Shown one piece after another: positions 26,623 to 34,948 of a stretch of DNA of 64,000 nucleotides. The notes beneath the pieces are model-generated. The model did not search any database. It worked only from the letters and a program-made list of their open reading frames with translations, and was not told the DNA's origin. The first letter of the stretch is position 1. Every line of letters starts with the position of its first letter. The DNA comes from an uncultured Eubacterium sp. (GTDB taxonomy: Bacteria > Bacillota > Clostridia > Lachnospirales > Lachnospiraceae). The translations under genes and the position numbers were made by a program. The stretch is taken from positions 124,001 through 188,000 of the forward strand of contig CAUCXT010000001.1 of assembly GCA_958446835.1 (NCBI GenBank), given 5' to 3'.

Positions 26623-27231
26623 CTATAAGCCCATCTTTCCAAATACCATATCATATACCTTGTCGCACACATCACGGCACTGTCTCTGGTATGCCATAGT
26701 CTTTTCATTGAGTTCATCGGCATATTCACGCTTTTTCATAAGTGATGTATTCGCATACACATTCATAGCCGCACTGTCCGCAGCCGCACGACATGCCGCA
26801 GCCGCAACTCCGACATCGCTGATTGCAAGCTTAGATCCCTTTGTGACCAGCTCATCCAGTGTGCTAAGGAGCTTATCACATTCCCTTAGAATCTCAAAAG
26901 GAGTCTGTGCCGCAACAACAAGAGCCTGCTCCAGCGCCTGTTCTCTTCCCGGCGCGTCCTTCGGAAGCGAATATGCCTTCGAAAGCGGATAAAAGCCCTC
27001 CGCGTCCTTATCTATGAGAGCAAGAAACACCTTAATCTCATAATTCATATTCCTGATAATGCGCTCAATGTCATCCTGATATTCAGCATACTTTTTCTTG
27101 CCCGATGTGAGGTTAGCCACCATCGAACAGAGCGCCGCCGCCGTCGCGCCCATAAGTGCGCTCGCACCTCCGCCACCCGGTGTAGGCGCCTTGGTTGAAA
27201 GCTTCTCTATAAAATCATACGTTGTATCCAT
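26623..27231 (-). CDS. fchA: Formimino-THF cyclodeaminase FchA
   Basis: Releases ammonia from 5-formimino-THF to give 5,10-methenyl-THF, the FolD substrate, so adjacent genes catalyse successive steps. It has the all-helical FTCD_C fold: PTPGGGGASALMGATAAALCSMVANLT at the N-terminus (trimmed), SDVGVAAAACRAAADSAAMNVYAN in the second half. 202 residues, usual length. GGAGG seven bases before ATG 27231. Formimino-THF comes from purine or histidine breakdown in Clostridia, but no such genes are near; many Lachnospiraceae have this fchA-folD pair without them. Confidence 0.93.
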   Translation of the reverse strand: MDTTYDFIEKLSTKAPTPGGGGASALMGATAAALCSMVANLTSGKKKYAEYQDDIERIIRNMNYEIKVFLALIDKDAEGFYPLSKAYSLPKDAPGREQALEQALVVAAQTPFEILRECDKLLSTLDELVTKGSKLAISDVGVAAAACRAAADSAAMNVYANTSLMKKREYADELNEKTMAYQRQCRDVCDKVYDMVFGKMGL

Positions 27232-27258
27232 AAATTATCCTCCATTTATACATAAGCT

Positions 27259-27303
27259 GGGACAGGGGTCTGGTTCCTGTCCCAGAAACCAGACCCCTGT
27301 CCC
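27259..27303. repeat. REP-like palindrome, copy 3 (double form)
   Basis: Two inverted copies of the unit form a long hairpin: GGGACAGGGGTCTGGTT (27259-27275) pairs perfectly with AACCAGACCCCTGTCCC (27287-27303), 17 bp with an 11-base loop. It sits between the aldolase stop and the fchA start. Confidence 0.85.
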
Positions 27304-27310
27304 GCGGTGT

Positions 27311-28288
27311 TTATTCCATATCAAGAAGTTCCTGATAGAACCTTGAGTAGTCTGTTCTGCCTTCCTTTATGCACTTGATTGCGGATGAAGGATGGCTGTT
27401 TAAGACGCCTGTAAGCAGATAAGGCAAATCAAATCCCCACTTATCCGGTCCTTCCTTGAGCTTGTTCATGTGCTTCTCAACGAAATCCATTACCGGAATA
27501 AGATTATACTTCGGATTGCGAAGGAAGGATAAAAGCTGCTCCATATAGCAGTTGCCCGCTCCTCTTCCCATTCCGCTCATCGTCGCGTCAAGGTAGCTCG
27601 CTCCGTTGATAGCAGCCTCAATCGTGTTGGCGAATGCAAGCTGCTGATTGTTGTGGGCGTGCACACCAATCTTCTTGCCGTACCTTGCTGCCGCCGCCAT
27701 ATATCTCGCGGTGAGTCTTCTAACCTGCTCAGGATAGAAGGCGCCGAAGCTGTCCACCAGATAAATGCAATCCGCATCCGACTTTGCCAGAAGTTCAAGT
27801 CCGTTGTCAAGATTCTCGTCATCCACCTTGGAAACAGCCATGAGATTGACCGTCACTTCATAGCCCTTGGCCTTGGCATCGCTTATCATGTCAATGGCTG
27901 TCGGTATCTGGTGGATATAGGTTGCGACACGAATCATGTCGATGACGCTGTCCTCCTTATTGATTATGTCCCTCTTGTAATCGGTTCTTCCGACATCCGC
28001 CATAACACATATCTTGAGGTCGGAATCATTATCCCCGACTATCTCGCGGATATCATCCTCGTTGGAGAACTTCCACTTTCCGAAGTCCTTCGGGTCAAAT
28101 ATATCCTTGGAAGCCTTATAGCCGAACTCCATATAGTCAACGCCTGCCGCAATGTTCGTTTTATATAAATCCTTGACAAACTCCGTTGTAAAACCGAAGT
28201 TGTTGACAAGTCCTCCGTCTCTTAATGTTGCATCCACAACCTTGATGTCCGGTCTGTATGATACGATTGTTCCAAATGTATTGTCCAT
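27311..28288 (-). CDS. DRE-TIM metallolyase-family aldolase (HMGL-like)
   Basis: TIM-barrel carbon-carbon lyase or Claisen-type enzyme with a divalent metal. The family signature is KVVDATLRDGGLVNNF near residues 15-30 (metal Asp in LRDGG) with metal histidines in GVHAHNNQQ and the glycine-rich GMGRGAGNCYMEQLL loop. It most resembles 4-hydroxy-2-oxovalerate aldolase rather than isopropylmalate synthase, as it lacks the regulatory C-terminal domain (325 residues only). Substrate unknown; no acyl-CoA pathway partners are adjacent. The promoter is strong and the leader ~175 bases long, suggesting regulated expression. Confidence 0.85.
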   Translation of the reverse strand: MDNTFGTIVSYRPDIKVVDATLRDGGLVNNFGFTTEFVKDLYKTNIAAGVDYMEFGYKASKDIFDPKDFGKWKFSNEDDIREIVGDNDSDLKICVMADVGRTDYKRDIINKEDSVIDMIRVATYIHQIPTAIDMISDAKAKGYEVTVNLMAVSKVDDENLDNGLELLAKSDADCIYLVDSFGAFYPEQVRRLTARYMAAAARYGKKIGVHAHNNQQLAFANTIEAAINGASYLDATMSGMGRGAGNCYMEQLLSFLRNPKYNLIPVMDFVEKHMNKLKEGPDKWGFDLPYLLTGVLNSHPSSAIKCIKEGRTDYSRFYQELLDME

Positions 28289-28464
28289 CTTATTCCACTC
28301 CTATAATATATAAAGATTCGGCTATATTCTGTAATACCGCCATGCCCCGGCAGCAATGCAGATACCGTGTAAATGTAATATAAGCTTATATTATATCTCG
28401 CAAGTCATTACATTACGCCGCAAATCATCTGCTTTAAAGCGTTACGCTTTAAACTGATAAAGCA
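28289..28464 (-). promoter_or_regulatory. Long 5' leader of the aldolase gene with two perfect palindromes
   Basis: About 175 transcribed bases precede the ATG. They contain a perfect palindrome TTTAAAGCG-TTA-CGCTTTAAA (28433-28453) and an 18-bp palindrome centred on AAGCTT (28376-28393), plus a GC-rich segment near 28340-28355. I recognise no riboswitch class and see no T-box motif. Confidence 0.45.
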
Positions 28465-28471
28465 CTCTCTA

Positions 28472-28500
28472 AATATACACAAACAATCCTTTTTTGTCAA
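28472..28500 (-). promoter_or_regulatory. Strong promoter of the aldolase gene
   Basis: -35 TTGACA (28495-28500), 17-base spacer, -10 TATATT (28472-28477). Confidence 0.75.
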
Positions 28501-28566
28501 CAATAAATTTTTTTACACCGCACCGGGACCTACAGCCATGCATTGCGACAGCCTTAACCACATCCT

Positions 28567-30711
28567 TTATTCGCTCTTCATCGGCACAAATACCCTGCTG
28601 TTGTGGACATCCGCATCATCACTTACCGCCTTTGCCTTCTGCTGTGCCTCCTCACAGAATATCATCTGTGCCTCAAGCCTTGTGTAGTCCTTATCATTGT
28701 GTGCCCCAGCTTCCCTCTTTAACAGCTCGGACACTCTCACATAGCTTCCGTCAGGCTGCATAAGCTGTGCCTTTACATTATCAGCAAGCTGGACATCAAG
28801 AATATGCTTAACCTCTTTTTTAAGCTTGGCATCCTCCACAGGAAACATGATTTCCACTCTCCTGTCGAGGTTTCGTGACATCCAGTCTGCACTTGCCATA
28901 TATATTTCAGGGTTTCCGCCATTTTCAAAATAGAATATTCTGCTGTGTTCAAGAAAGGTTCCGACAATTGAGCGCACCGTAATATTTTCGCTCACACCCT
29001 CAAGCTGTGGGATTAGGCAGCATATTCCGCGGACTATCAGCTCTACCTTCACGCCTGCCTTAGACGCCTTGTACATGAGTTCTATTATATCCTTATCACA
29101 CACAGAGTTCATCTTGGCAATTATGTGCGCCTCCTGTCCCTCCTTGGCATGTCTTATCTCCCTCTCGACAAGATAGTGGAAACGGTCACGCAGCCACAGC
29201 GGCGCAAGCGACAGCTTGTTCCAGCCTACCGGCTCCGAATATCCGGACAGCATGTTGAACACCGCCGTTGCATCCTCACCTATCGCCGGAGAGCATGTGA
29301 AAAGTCCCATATCACAGTAAAGCTTCGCTGTTGAATCATTGTAATTACCTGTTCCAAGATGGACGTAACGCCTTATTCCGTCCTCCTCACGCCTTACAAC
29401 AAGTGTAATCTTGCTGTGGGTTTTAAGCCCGACAAGACCATATATAACGTGGCATCCTGCCTGCTCAAGCTTTCTAGCCCATATAATATTATTCTCCTCA
29501 TCAAAGCGCGCCTTGAGCTCAACAAGCACCGACACCTGCTTTCCGTTCTCTGCCGCGGCAGCTAGTGCTGCAACAATCGGCGAATTACCACTCACACGAT
29601 ACAAAGTCTGCTTTATCGCAAGCACGCTAGGATCATTTGCCGCCTGCCTTACAAAATCCACAACCGGGTCAAATGTCTGGTAAGGATGATGTAACAGTAT
29701 ATCACCTTCCCTTATGGCCTCAAAAATATTCTTTCCGTTCATCAACTCCGGAACCGGGGCAGGCGTATATTTAGGTGTCTTTAATTTCGCATAATCAAAA
29801 CTTCCATACAATTTCATAAGGAATGTCAGGTCAAGCGGTCCGGCTATTCTGTAAATATCACTGTCCGTAATGTTGAGCTCACTTTTAAGCTTCTTGAGAA
29901 GCTGCTTGTCAATATTGCCCTGAACCTCAAGCCTTATCGCCTGCCCCCACTGCCTTTTCTTTAACTGTTTTTCTATCTCCTTTAAAAGGTCGGCGGCGTC
30001 CTCCTCATCGATTGACAGGTCGGCGTTTCTCATAATTCTATAAGGATAAGCGCACAATATATCATAGTTTAGAAACAGCTTATCAATATTGCGCTCGATA
30101 ATCTCCTCAAGTAGTATTATCGTATCCTGCTCTCCCGGAAGTCTCACAAATCTAGGCAGAACAGATGGCACCTGAACTGTCGCAAACTCAGTCTCATCAT
30201 CATCACCATTCTTCTTTTTTAAGAGAGCCGCAATATTTAACGTCTTGTTTCTTATCAGCGGAAAAGGTCTTGAAGAGTCTACCGCCATAGGTGTGAGAAC
30301 CGGATACACGTCCTCATGGAAATATTTATCGACAAATATCTCCTGTTCATGTGTCAGCTCCTCATGGCTTCCGATTATGTGAAAGCCTTCCTTTGCAAGC
30401 GCCGGGACAAGTTCATCGTTATAAATCCTATACTGCCTCTTCACGAAAGCATGTGTTCTCTCATCCAGTGCCGCAAGCTGCTCAGCCGCAGTCATTCCCG
30501 CTATATCCTTCTTAGTATATCCGGCATTGACCATATCCTTAAGTGAAGCAACCCTTACCATAAAAAACTCATCAAGATTGGAAGCCGTTATACTGAGAAA
30601 CTTAAGTCTCTCAAAGAGAGGATTTAAGACATCCTCCGCCTCCCCGAGTACCCTCGCATCAAATTCAAGCCAGCTAAGTTCCCTATTAATAAAAACCTTG
30701 CTATTTCCCAT
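28567..30711 (-). CDS. ppk1: Polyphosphate kinase 1
   Basis: Reversibly transfers the ATP gamma-phosphate to polyphosphate chains; membrane-associated tetramer. All four domains are visible: N-terminal FINRELSWLEFDARVL and SNLDEFFMVRVA, the head domain with YPVLTPMAVD, and two PLD-like C-terminal domains. The phospho-acceptor His is in LKTHSKITL (His432, matching E. coli His435), and ASADWMSRNLDRRVE marks the second catalytic domain. 714 residues, standard. The C-terminal ~40 residues after VSELLKREA are an extra tail. Lies downstream of ppx, separated by a 161-bp inverted-repeat element. Confidence 0.97.
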   Translation of the reverse strand: MGNSKVFINRELSWLEFDARVLGEAEDVLNPLFERLKFLSITASNLDEFFMVRVASLKDMVNAGYTKKDIAGMTAAEQLAALDERTHAFVKRQYRIYNDELVPALAKEGFHIIGSHEELTHEQEIFVDKYFHEDVYPVLTPMAVDSSRPFPLIRNKTLNIAALLKKKNGDDDETEFATVQVPSVLPRFVRLPGEQDTIILLEEIIERNIDKLFLNYDILCAYPYRIMRNADLSIDEEDAADLLKEIEKQLKKRQWGQAIRLEVQGNIDKQLLKKLKSELNITDSDIYRIAGPLDLTFLMKLYGSFDYAKLKTPKYTPAPVPELMNGKNIFEAIREGDILLHHPYQTFDPVVDFVRQAANDPSVLAIKQTLYRVSGNSPIVAALAAAAENGKQVSVLVELKARFDEENNIIWARKLEQAGCHVIYGLVGLKTHSKITLVVRREEDGIRRYVHLGTGNYNDSTAKLYCDMGLFTCSPAIGEDATAVFNMLSGYSEPVGWNKLSLAPLWLRDRFHYLVEREIRHAKEGQEAHIIAKMNSVCDKDIIELMYKASKAGVKVELIVRGICCLIPQLEGVSENITVRSIVGTFLEHSRIFYFENGGNPEIYMASADWMSRNLDRRVEIMFPVEDAKLKKEVKHILDVQLADNVKAQLMQPDGSYVRVSELLKREAGAHNDKDYTRLEAQMIFCEEAQQKAKAVSDDADVHNSRVFVPMKSE

Positions 30712-30774
30712 ATTCTTCCCCTTTTCCTATTTTTCATATCGCTAAATTGCAAAACTCAGATTTATCACTAAACA

Positions 30775-30935
30775 GTTGTGTAATTTTTCTAGTACACTTC
30801 CGGACCCTTTGAAACCAGTAATAGTTCACGTAGTGAACTAATGTTCTCAGCGGCTGTATTTTAGCCGCTTATGTACCGCTACTGGTTTCAAGGAGTGAGA
30901 ACGTGTCCGGAAGGGTACTAGAAAAATTACACAAC
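30775..30935. repeat. 161-bp inverted-repeat element between ppx and ppk1
   Basis: 21-bp perfect terminal inverted repeats (GTTGTGTAATTTTTCTAGTAC at 30775 and its complement ending 30935, written here over 20 bases only as ends GTTGTG...TAGTAC). Nested inside are matching segments CTTCCGGAC/GTCCGGAAG and TTGAAACCAGTA/TACTGGTTTCAA. Two further hairpins (TAGTTCAC/GTGAACTA; AGCGGCT/AGCCGCT) form the apex. GTTCTCA (30843) can also pair with TGAGAAC (30896), giving a pseudoknot. No coding capacity and no clear target-site duplication. MITE or structured RNA. Confidence 0.75.
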
Positions 30936-30968
30936 GTCCGGATATAATAAACAGCGTTTTGCAGTCCT

Positions 30969-32495
30969 CTATCTCTTCCTTCTGATAACAGGCTTAAGCC
31001 CATATACCTCCTCAAAGAAATCCACGCGTTCCATAAAATATGATTTTTCCAATGTGATGTCTTCAAATGTATGAGCCGTTATAACGAGCTTATTGCTTTC
31101 AATATTTACATCTATATCTTTAAATTTCTGCCTGTGTCCTCTGTCAAGAGCGTTGCTGAGCCTTAGAATCGCCGTGAGCTTCGCAATAGTCAAATAATCC
31201 TTCTTGTCAAAGCTCCACAGTGCGTCATCCGCATCAAACACCATGGTATTGTACTTAACTACATTCGCTATAATTTCACGTTCTTTGTGTGAAAGCCCTA
31301 TAATCTCAGTAGACATTATTATACTGTAGGAGCATTGCTCAGGGTTAAGCATATTGATATACTGTCCACAATCATGCAATATGCTTGCAATTTCAAGAAG
31401 AAATCTTTCGCGGTTCGAAAGTCCGTGATATTTTTTAATACTGTCAAATATAAGCAGCGAATTCTTCTCCACAAGACTTACATGCTCTCCTCTTATTGAG
31501 TAGCGCTGTGAAATATTCTTAGCGGCAGCAAGAATGTCCGCATTGAAATCATGCTTCAACTCAAACTTCTTAGTCTTCTGCGCGTGCTCCACAGCCATTC
31601 CGTCACAGAGAGTTACCTGCGGCATCCATATATCCTCAGCCTGTGTGAAATCCAACATTCTCATGTAAACCATCGCACTAGGCAGGATGAGCTTAGCCTC
31701 ATTCTCCTGCAGCTTCATAAATTCTGCAATCTGCTCAATGCTCTTATGATATATTTTGTCAAAGAAATCCTTGAATTTATTGCGCGTGGTGTACTCACCG
31801 TCATCAAAAAATTCCTTCATTCTGGCATAGTACGGTACACAATCGCCGACAAATATCACATTATTGATTTTCCTGCTCTTTAGAAACAGCTCATTGAGTG
31901 TAACCATATCATTATCTATGTACTCTCTCATTATATCCACATAGTTTACAATATTCTGTGACAATGTGGACATCATATTGCTTATTCTCACCGCGCCAAG
32001 CTTCACATTCTGTGTGGTGACAAGAGTTCCGTTGTCAAAGAGCGACACCTGCGTGCTGCCCGCTCCGACATCCACAAGCGCCGTTGACTTCTCGATAATC
32101 CGATTGAATTTATCGCTTCCTGCGGCAAGAGCCTTATAAATGATAAAGCGCTGTTCAGAATTGCTCAGAATCTCAACATCTATTCCTGTCCTCACCTTTA
32201 TCCTGTCAAGAACCCTGACTGCATTCTTAGCTTCCCTCAGGGCACTTGTAGCGAACGCCCTGTAATCATCAATGCAATAATCCTTCATGATTTCCGAAAA
32301 GCCATATAGAATATCGCACATCTTCTCCACATCCTCAAAGTCGACTTCCCTTGTCTCGTAGGTACTCTTTCCAAGCTCGAAAATATGCCTTATATGGTCA
32401 ATCTTCTTTATCCCGCTATCCCGTGAAATCTCATATATCACCATCTCCATACAGCTTGAGCCGATATCAATTGCTGCAAATGTTGAGTATGCCAT
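30969..32495 (-). CDS. ppx: Ppx/GppA exopolyphosphatase with C-terminal HD domain
   Basis: Degrades polyphosphate from chain ends and may hydrolyse pppGpp. The actin-like ATPase fold is shown by FAAIDIGSSCMEMVIYE, the FATSALREAKN segment, and the phosphate loop VDVGAGSTQVSLFD. The C-terminal ~200 residues are an HD-type domain (ASILHDCGQYINML, EIIGLSHKEREIIANVV). 508 residues, normal for Ppx. GGGAG/GAGG precedes ATG 32495. It is upstream of ppk1 on the same strand, so polyphosphate synthesis and breakdown genes form one locus, with the palindromic element between them. Confidence 0.93.
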   Translation of the reverse strand: MAYSTFAAIDIGSSCMEMVIYEISRDSGIKKIDHIRHIFELGKSTYETREVDFEDVEKMCDILYGFSEIMKDYCIDDYRAFATSALREAKNAVRVLDRIKVRTGIDVEILSNSEQRFIIYKALAAGSDKFNRIIEKSTALVDVGAGSTQVSLFDNGTLVTTQNVKLGAVRISNMMSTLSQNIVNYVDIMREYIDNDMVTLNELFLKSRKINNVIFVGDCVPYYARMKEFFDDGEYTTRNKFKDFFDKIYHKSIEQIAEFMKLQENEAKLILPSAMVYMRMLDFTQAEDIWMPQVTLCDGMAVEHAQKTKKFELKHDFNADILAAAKNISQRYSIRGEHVSLVEKNSLLIFDSIKKYHGLSNRERFLLEIASILHDCGQYINMLNPEQCSYSIIMSTEIIGLSHKEREIIANVVKYNTMVFDADDALWSFDKKDYLTIAKLTAILRLSNALDRGHRQKFKDIDVNIESNKLVITAHTFEDITLEKSYFMERVDFFEEVYGLKPVIRRKR

Positions 32496-32522
32496 TTCCT
32501 CATCTCCCTTATTTTTTCATAA

Positions 32523-33662
32523 CTAATCTCTCGCCTTATAATTTCCAAGAAGCTTAATCGCTATAGCCTCCTCCTCAATTCCCCTGAGACAGTTCTTGAC
32601 CGCCGCATCCGATATGTGCCCGCCGAAATCGACATAGAACATAAATTCCCATTTTCTCTCGCTTATCGGTCTTGACTCAATCTTAGTCATATTAAGTCCG
32701 TTAAACATTATATGACTGAGTATTGAATAAAGACTTCCTGCCTCATGCGGAATCTCAAAACATATACTCACCTTATCAGCATCCTCTGTCACAATTCTGT
32801 CCTTGGATACAATAACAAATCTTGTTGTGTTCACACCACTTGTATTTATATGAGGTGCTAAAATCTCAAGCCCATACAGCTTTGCCGCCGTCTCACTGGC
32901 TATGGCGACCTGAGTCATGTCATTCTCATCCACAATCTTCTTCGCAGCTATCGCCGTATTAGCGGCACCAAGCTGCTGCCAGCCCTTGTCCTCAAGAAAT
33001 TTTGCACACTGCATAAGTCCCTGCGGATGTGAATACACCCTCGTAACCTTGGACAAATCCGTCCCCGGAATCCCGACAAGCGCATGCTCAATCTTAACAG
33101 TCTCCTCAGCGACAATATAATTGTCATATTCCCTTAAAAGGTCATAGGTATCGTTGACAATCCCGGCTGTTGAGTTGTCAAGAGGAAGCACTGCGTAATC
33201 TGCTTCACCATTCTTAATGGCTTCCATAGCCGCTCTGAATGTCGAAACACATGAACAATCCGCATCGTCACCAAAATACTTGAGTGTAGCCGCATGGCTG
33301 TATGCGCCGGGAACTCCCTGATATACAATATGGCAGCCCTTTTTTTCAAGCTCCTTTACTGCCTTGTGAGGCGCAGCCTTTGAATAACCTCCTGCCTCAA
33401 GGATACCATACTGAAGCTTGCGGCTCATAGCCATAATCTGCTTGAAAAGCTCATCCACGCATCTCTTGCCAAAGTCATCCTCAACACAAGCACACAGAGT
33501 CTTTAACTTCTCCTCCTCACGCACTTTATCGTATACCGCCTTATTATTGGCAATCTTGTATTCGGCTACATCCTTGCTTATCTCAAGCCTCTGCTTCATA
33601 AGCTCCACTATCTGTCTGTCAATCACATCTAACTTCTGTCTTGATTCTGATAAATCTATCAC
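32523..33662 (-). CDS. pheA: Bifunctional chorismate mutase / prephenate dehydratase
   Basis: P-protein of phenylalanine synthesis. Residues ~1-90 are an AroQ chorismate mutase (LDVIDRQIVELMKQRLEIS). Residues ~110-290 are prephenate dehydratase (VYQGVPGAYSHAATLKYF, LDNSTAGIVNDTYDLL and the TRF motif in GVNTTRFVIV). The last ~80 are an ACT domain (CFEIPHEAGSLYSILS, NMTKIESRPI) for Phe feedback. The start is GTG at 33662 with GGAGG eight bases upstream. No T-box or attenuator is seen in the ~230-base upstream gap, so control is probably allosteric. Confidence 0.96.
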   Translation of the reverse strand: MIDLSESRQKLDVIDRQIVELMKQRLEISKDVAEYKIANNKAVYDKVREEEKLKTLCACVEDDFGKRCVDELFKQIMAMSRKLQYGILEAGGYSKAAPHKAVKELEKKGCHIVYQGVPGAYSHAATLKYFGDDADCSCVSTFRAAMEAIKNGEADYAVLPLDNSTAGIVNDTYDLLREYDNYIVAEETVKIEHALVGIPGTDLSKVTRVYSHPQGLMQCAKFLEDKGWQQLGAANTAIAAKKIVDENDMTQVAIASETAAKLYGLEILAPHINTSGVNTTRFVIVSKDRIVTEDADKVSICFEIPHEAGSLYSILSHIMFNGLNMTKIESRPISERKWEFMFYVDFGGHISDAAVKNCLRGIEEEAIAIKLLGNYKARD

Positions 33663-33893
33663 GCCTTTATCCTCCGCTATATTAATCTACTGTTTTCCAC
33701 CATTAACTCTGCTCAATCTATAACAACAGAATTTTATATACATGCACCGCACTCAATCAATTTCCTGCGGACATTATTATCTACAATTGTATCATTATGC
33801 ATAAATTTTCGCAATACAACATTGCTAAGTGTATGTATAATGTGTTAAAATAATATGTAAAATCTAGCTTTTATACACGAATGGAGGATTGCT

Positions 33894-34901
33894 ATGAAAG
33901 TGGTATCCAAGATAATAACCGGCGTTGTGATAGCTGCTGCCGTTGCCGCGCTCGGTATCTGCTCATACATGAGCACCAAGGTAAAATACAATGATGAGGG
34001 ATATATAGGAAATACATCGGGAAATCTTATCAACAAGGGTTTATTTGCCGAACACAACGGAAAGATATATTTTGCAAATCCCTATGACAATGACCAGCTT
34101 TATTCCATGAACAGTGACTGCACAGATATAAAAAGACTGGCAGATGATTCCGTATCATACATAAACGTGACCGATAATTATATATTCTATGTCCGTAATA
34201 ACTTTGACCCGGACAATGCCGGAATGGTATTCCGAGGACAGCTCTACGGTGTTATACGCTGTAAGCTTAACGGTCAAAGAGGCACTGCTCTCACCGCCGA
34301 TGTCATAACATCCATGTCACTTGTCGGCAATCGTGTATACTATAACAGTTACGATGACGGAAAAATACATACCATGTACACTACCATAGACAAGAAGGAG
34401 ACAGACACAATAAAAAATACCCCGACATCACTATACAGCGTTGTGGATAACAAGCTGTACTATTCGGGAACCGACAGCGACCACAATATTCATTCATTGG
34501 ATTTGTCAAACGGTCAGACAGATACACTTATTGAGGGCAACACATATCTTGCCTCCATGAATGATGACATAATATATTATCTTGATATGGCTAACAATTA
34601 TGCGCTCACAGCGTATGACACTCTTACAGGTGCCACCAAGGTTCTGTATGATGACAGATGTATAAATTACAATATATATGATGACGTAATCTTCTTTCAG
34701 ACGGAGGATGGCAACAATGCCCTTCACCGCATGAATATCGACGGAAGCAATGACACCATCATAATGACCGGCAACTTTGACTCCATAAGCTGTACATCAC
34801 AGTACACCTTCTTCACGGTCTACGGACAGAATATGCTCTACCGCGTACCTACGCATGACGGAACAAGCGTGGATCTGTTCACATACACACCTAAAAAATA
34901 A
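33894..34901 (+). CDS. DUF5050-type membrane-anchored beta-propeller protein
   Basis: Plus-strand gene, 335 residues. A signal-anchor segment (residues ~5-27) is followed by repeated ~40-residue units of the kind GKIYFANPYDNDQLYSMN, VTDNYIFYVR, VDNKLYYSG, MNDDIIYYLD, IYDDVIFFQT, typical of DUF5050 propeller-like repeats. It should sit outside the membrane. Function unknown; such domains are often fused to sensors or secreted enzymes in Lachnospiraceae, but here it stands alone. Start fixed by GGAGG six bases before ATG. The upstream TATAAT-rich stretch near 33836 may hold its promoter. Confidence 0.8.
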   Translation: MKVVSKIITGVVIAAAVAALGICSYMSTKVKYNDEGYIGNTSGNLINKGLFAEHNGKIYFANPYDNDQLYSMNSDCTDIKRLADDSVSYINVTDNYIFYVRNNFDPDNAGMVFRGQLYGVIRCKLNGQRGTALTADVITSMSLVGNRVYYNSYDDGKIHTMYTTIDKKETDTIKNTPTSLYSVVDNKLYYSGTDSDHNIHSLDLSNGQTDTLIEGNTYLASMNDDIIYYLDMANNYALTAYDTLTGATKVLYDDRCINYNIYDDVIFFQTEDGNNALHRMNIDGSNDTIIMTGNFDSISCTSQYTFFTVYGQNMLYRVPTHDGTSVDLFTYTPKK

Positions 34902-34944
34902 AAAATCCGGGTGGCAAAACGTGCAAATTCTGCCACCCGAATCT
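34896..34944 (-). terminator. Terminator between the convergent DUF5050 and TPR genes
   Basis: Stem CGGGTGGCA/TGCCACCCG (34908-34916, 34931-34939) with TTTTTTATTTTTT on the minus strand, so it mainly stops the minus-strand TPR gene; the stop of the DUF5050 gene is inside the tail. Confidence 0.8.
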
Positions 34945-34948
34945 TATA

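Noticed and set aside
33663..33893. T-box or attenuator upstream of pheA
   Set aside because: No AGGGTGG-type T-box sequence and no terminator/antiterminator pair is visible in the gap.
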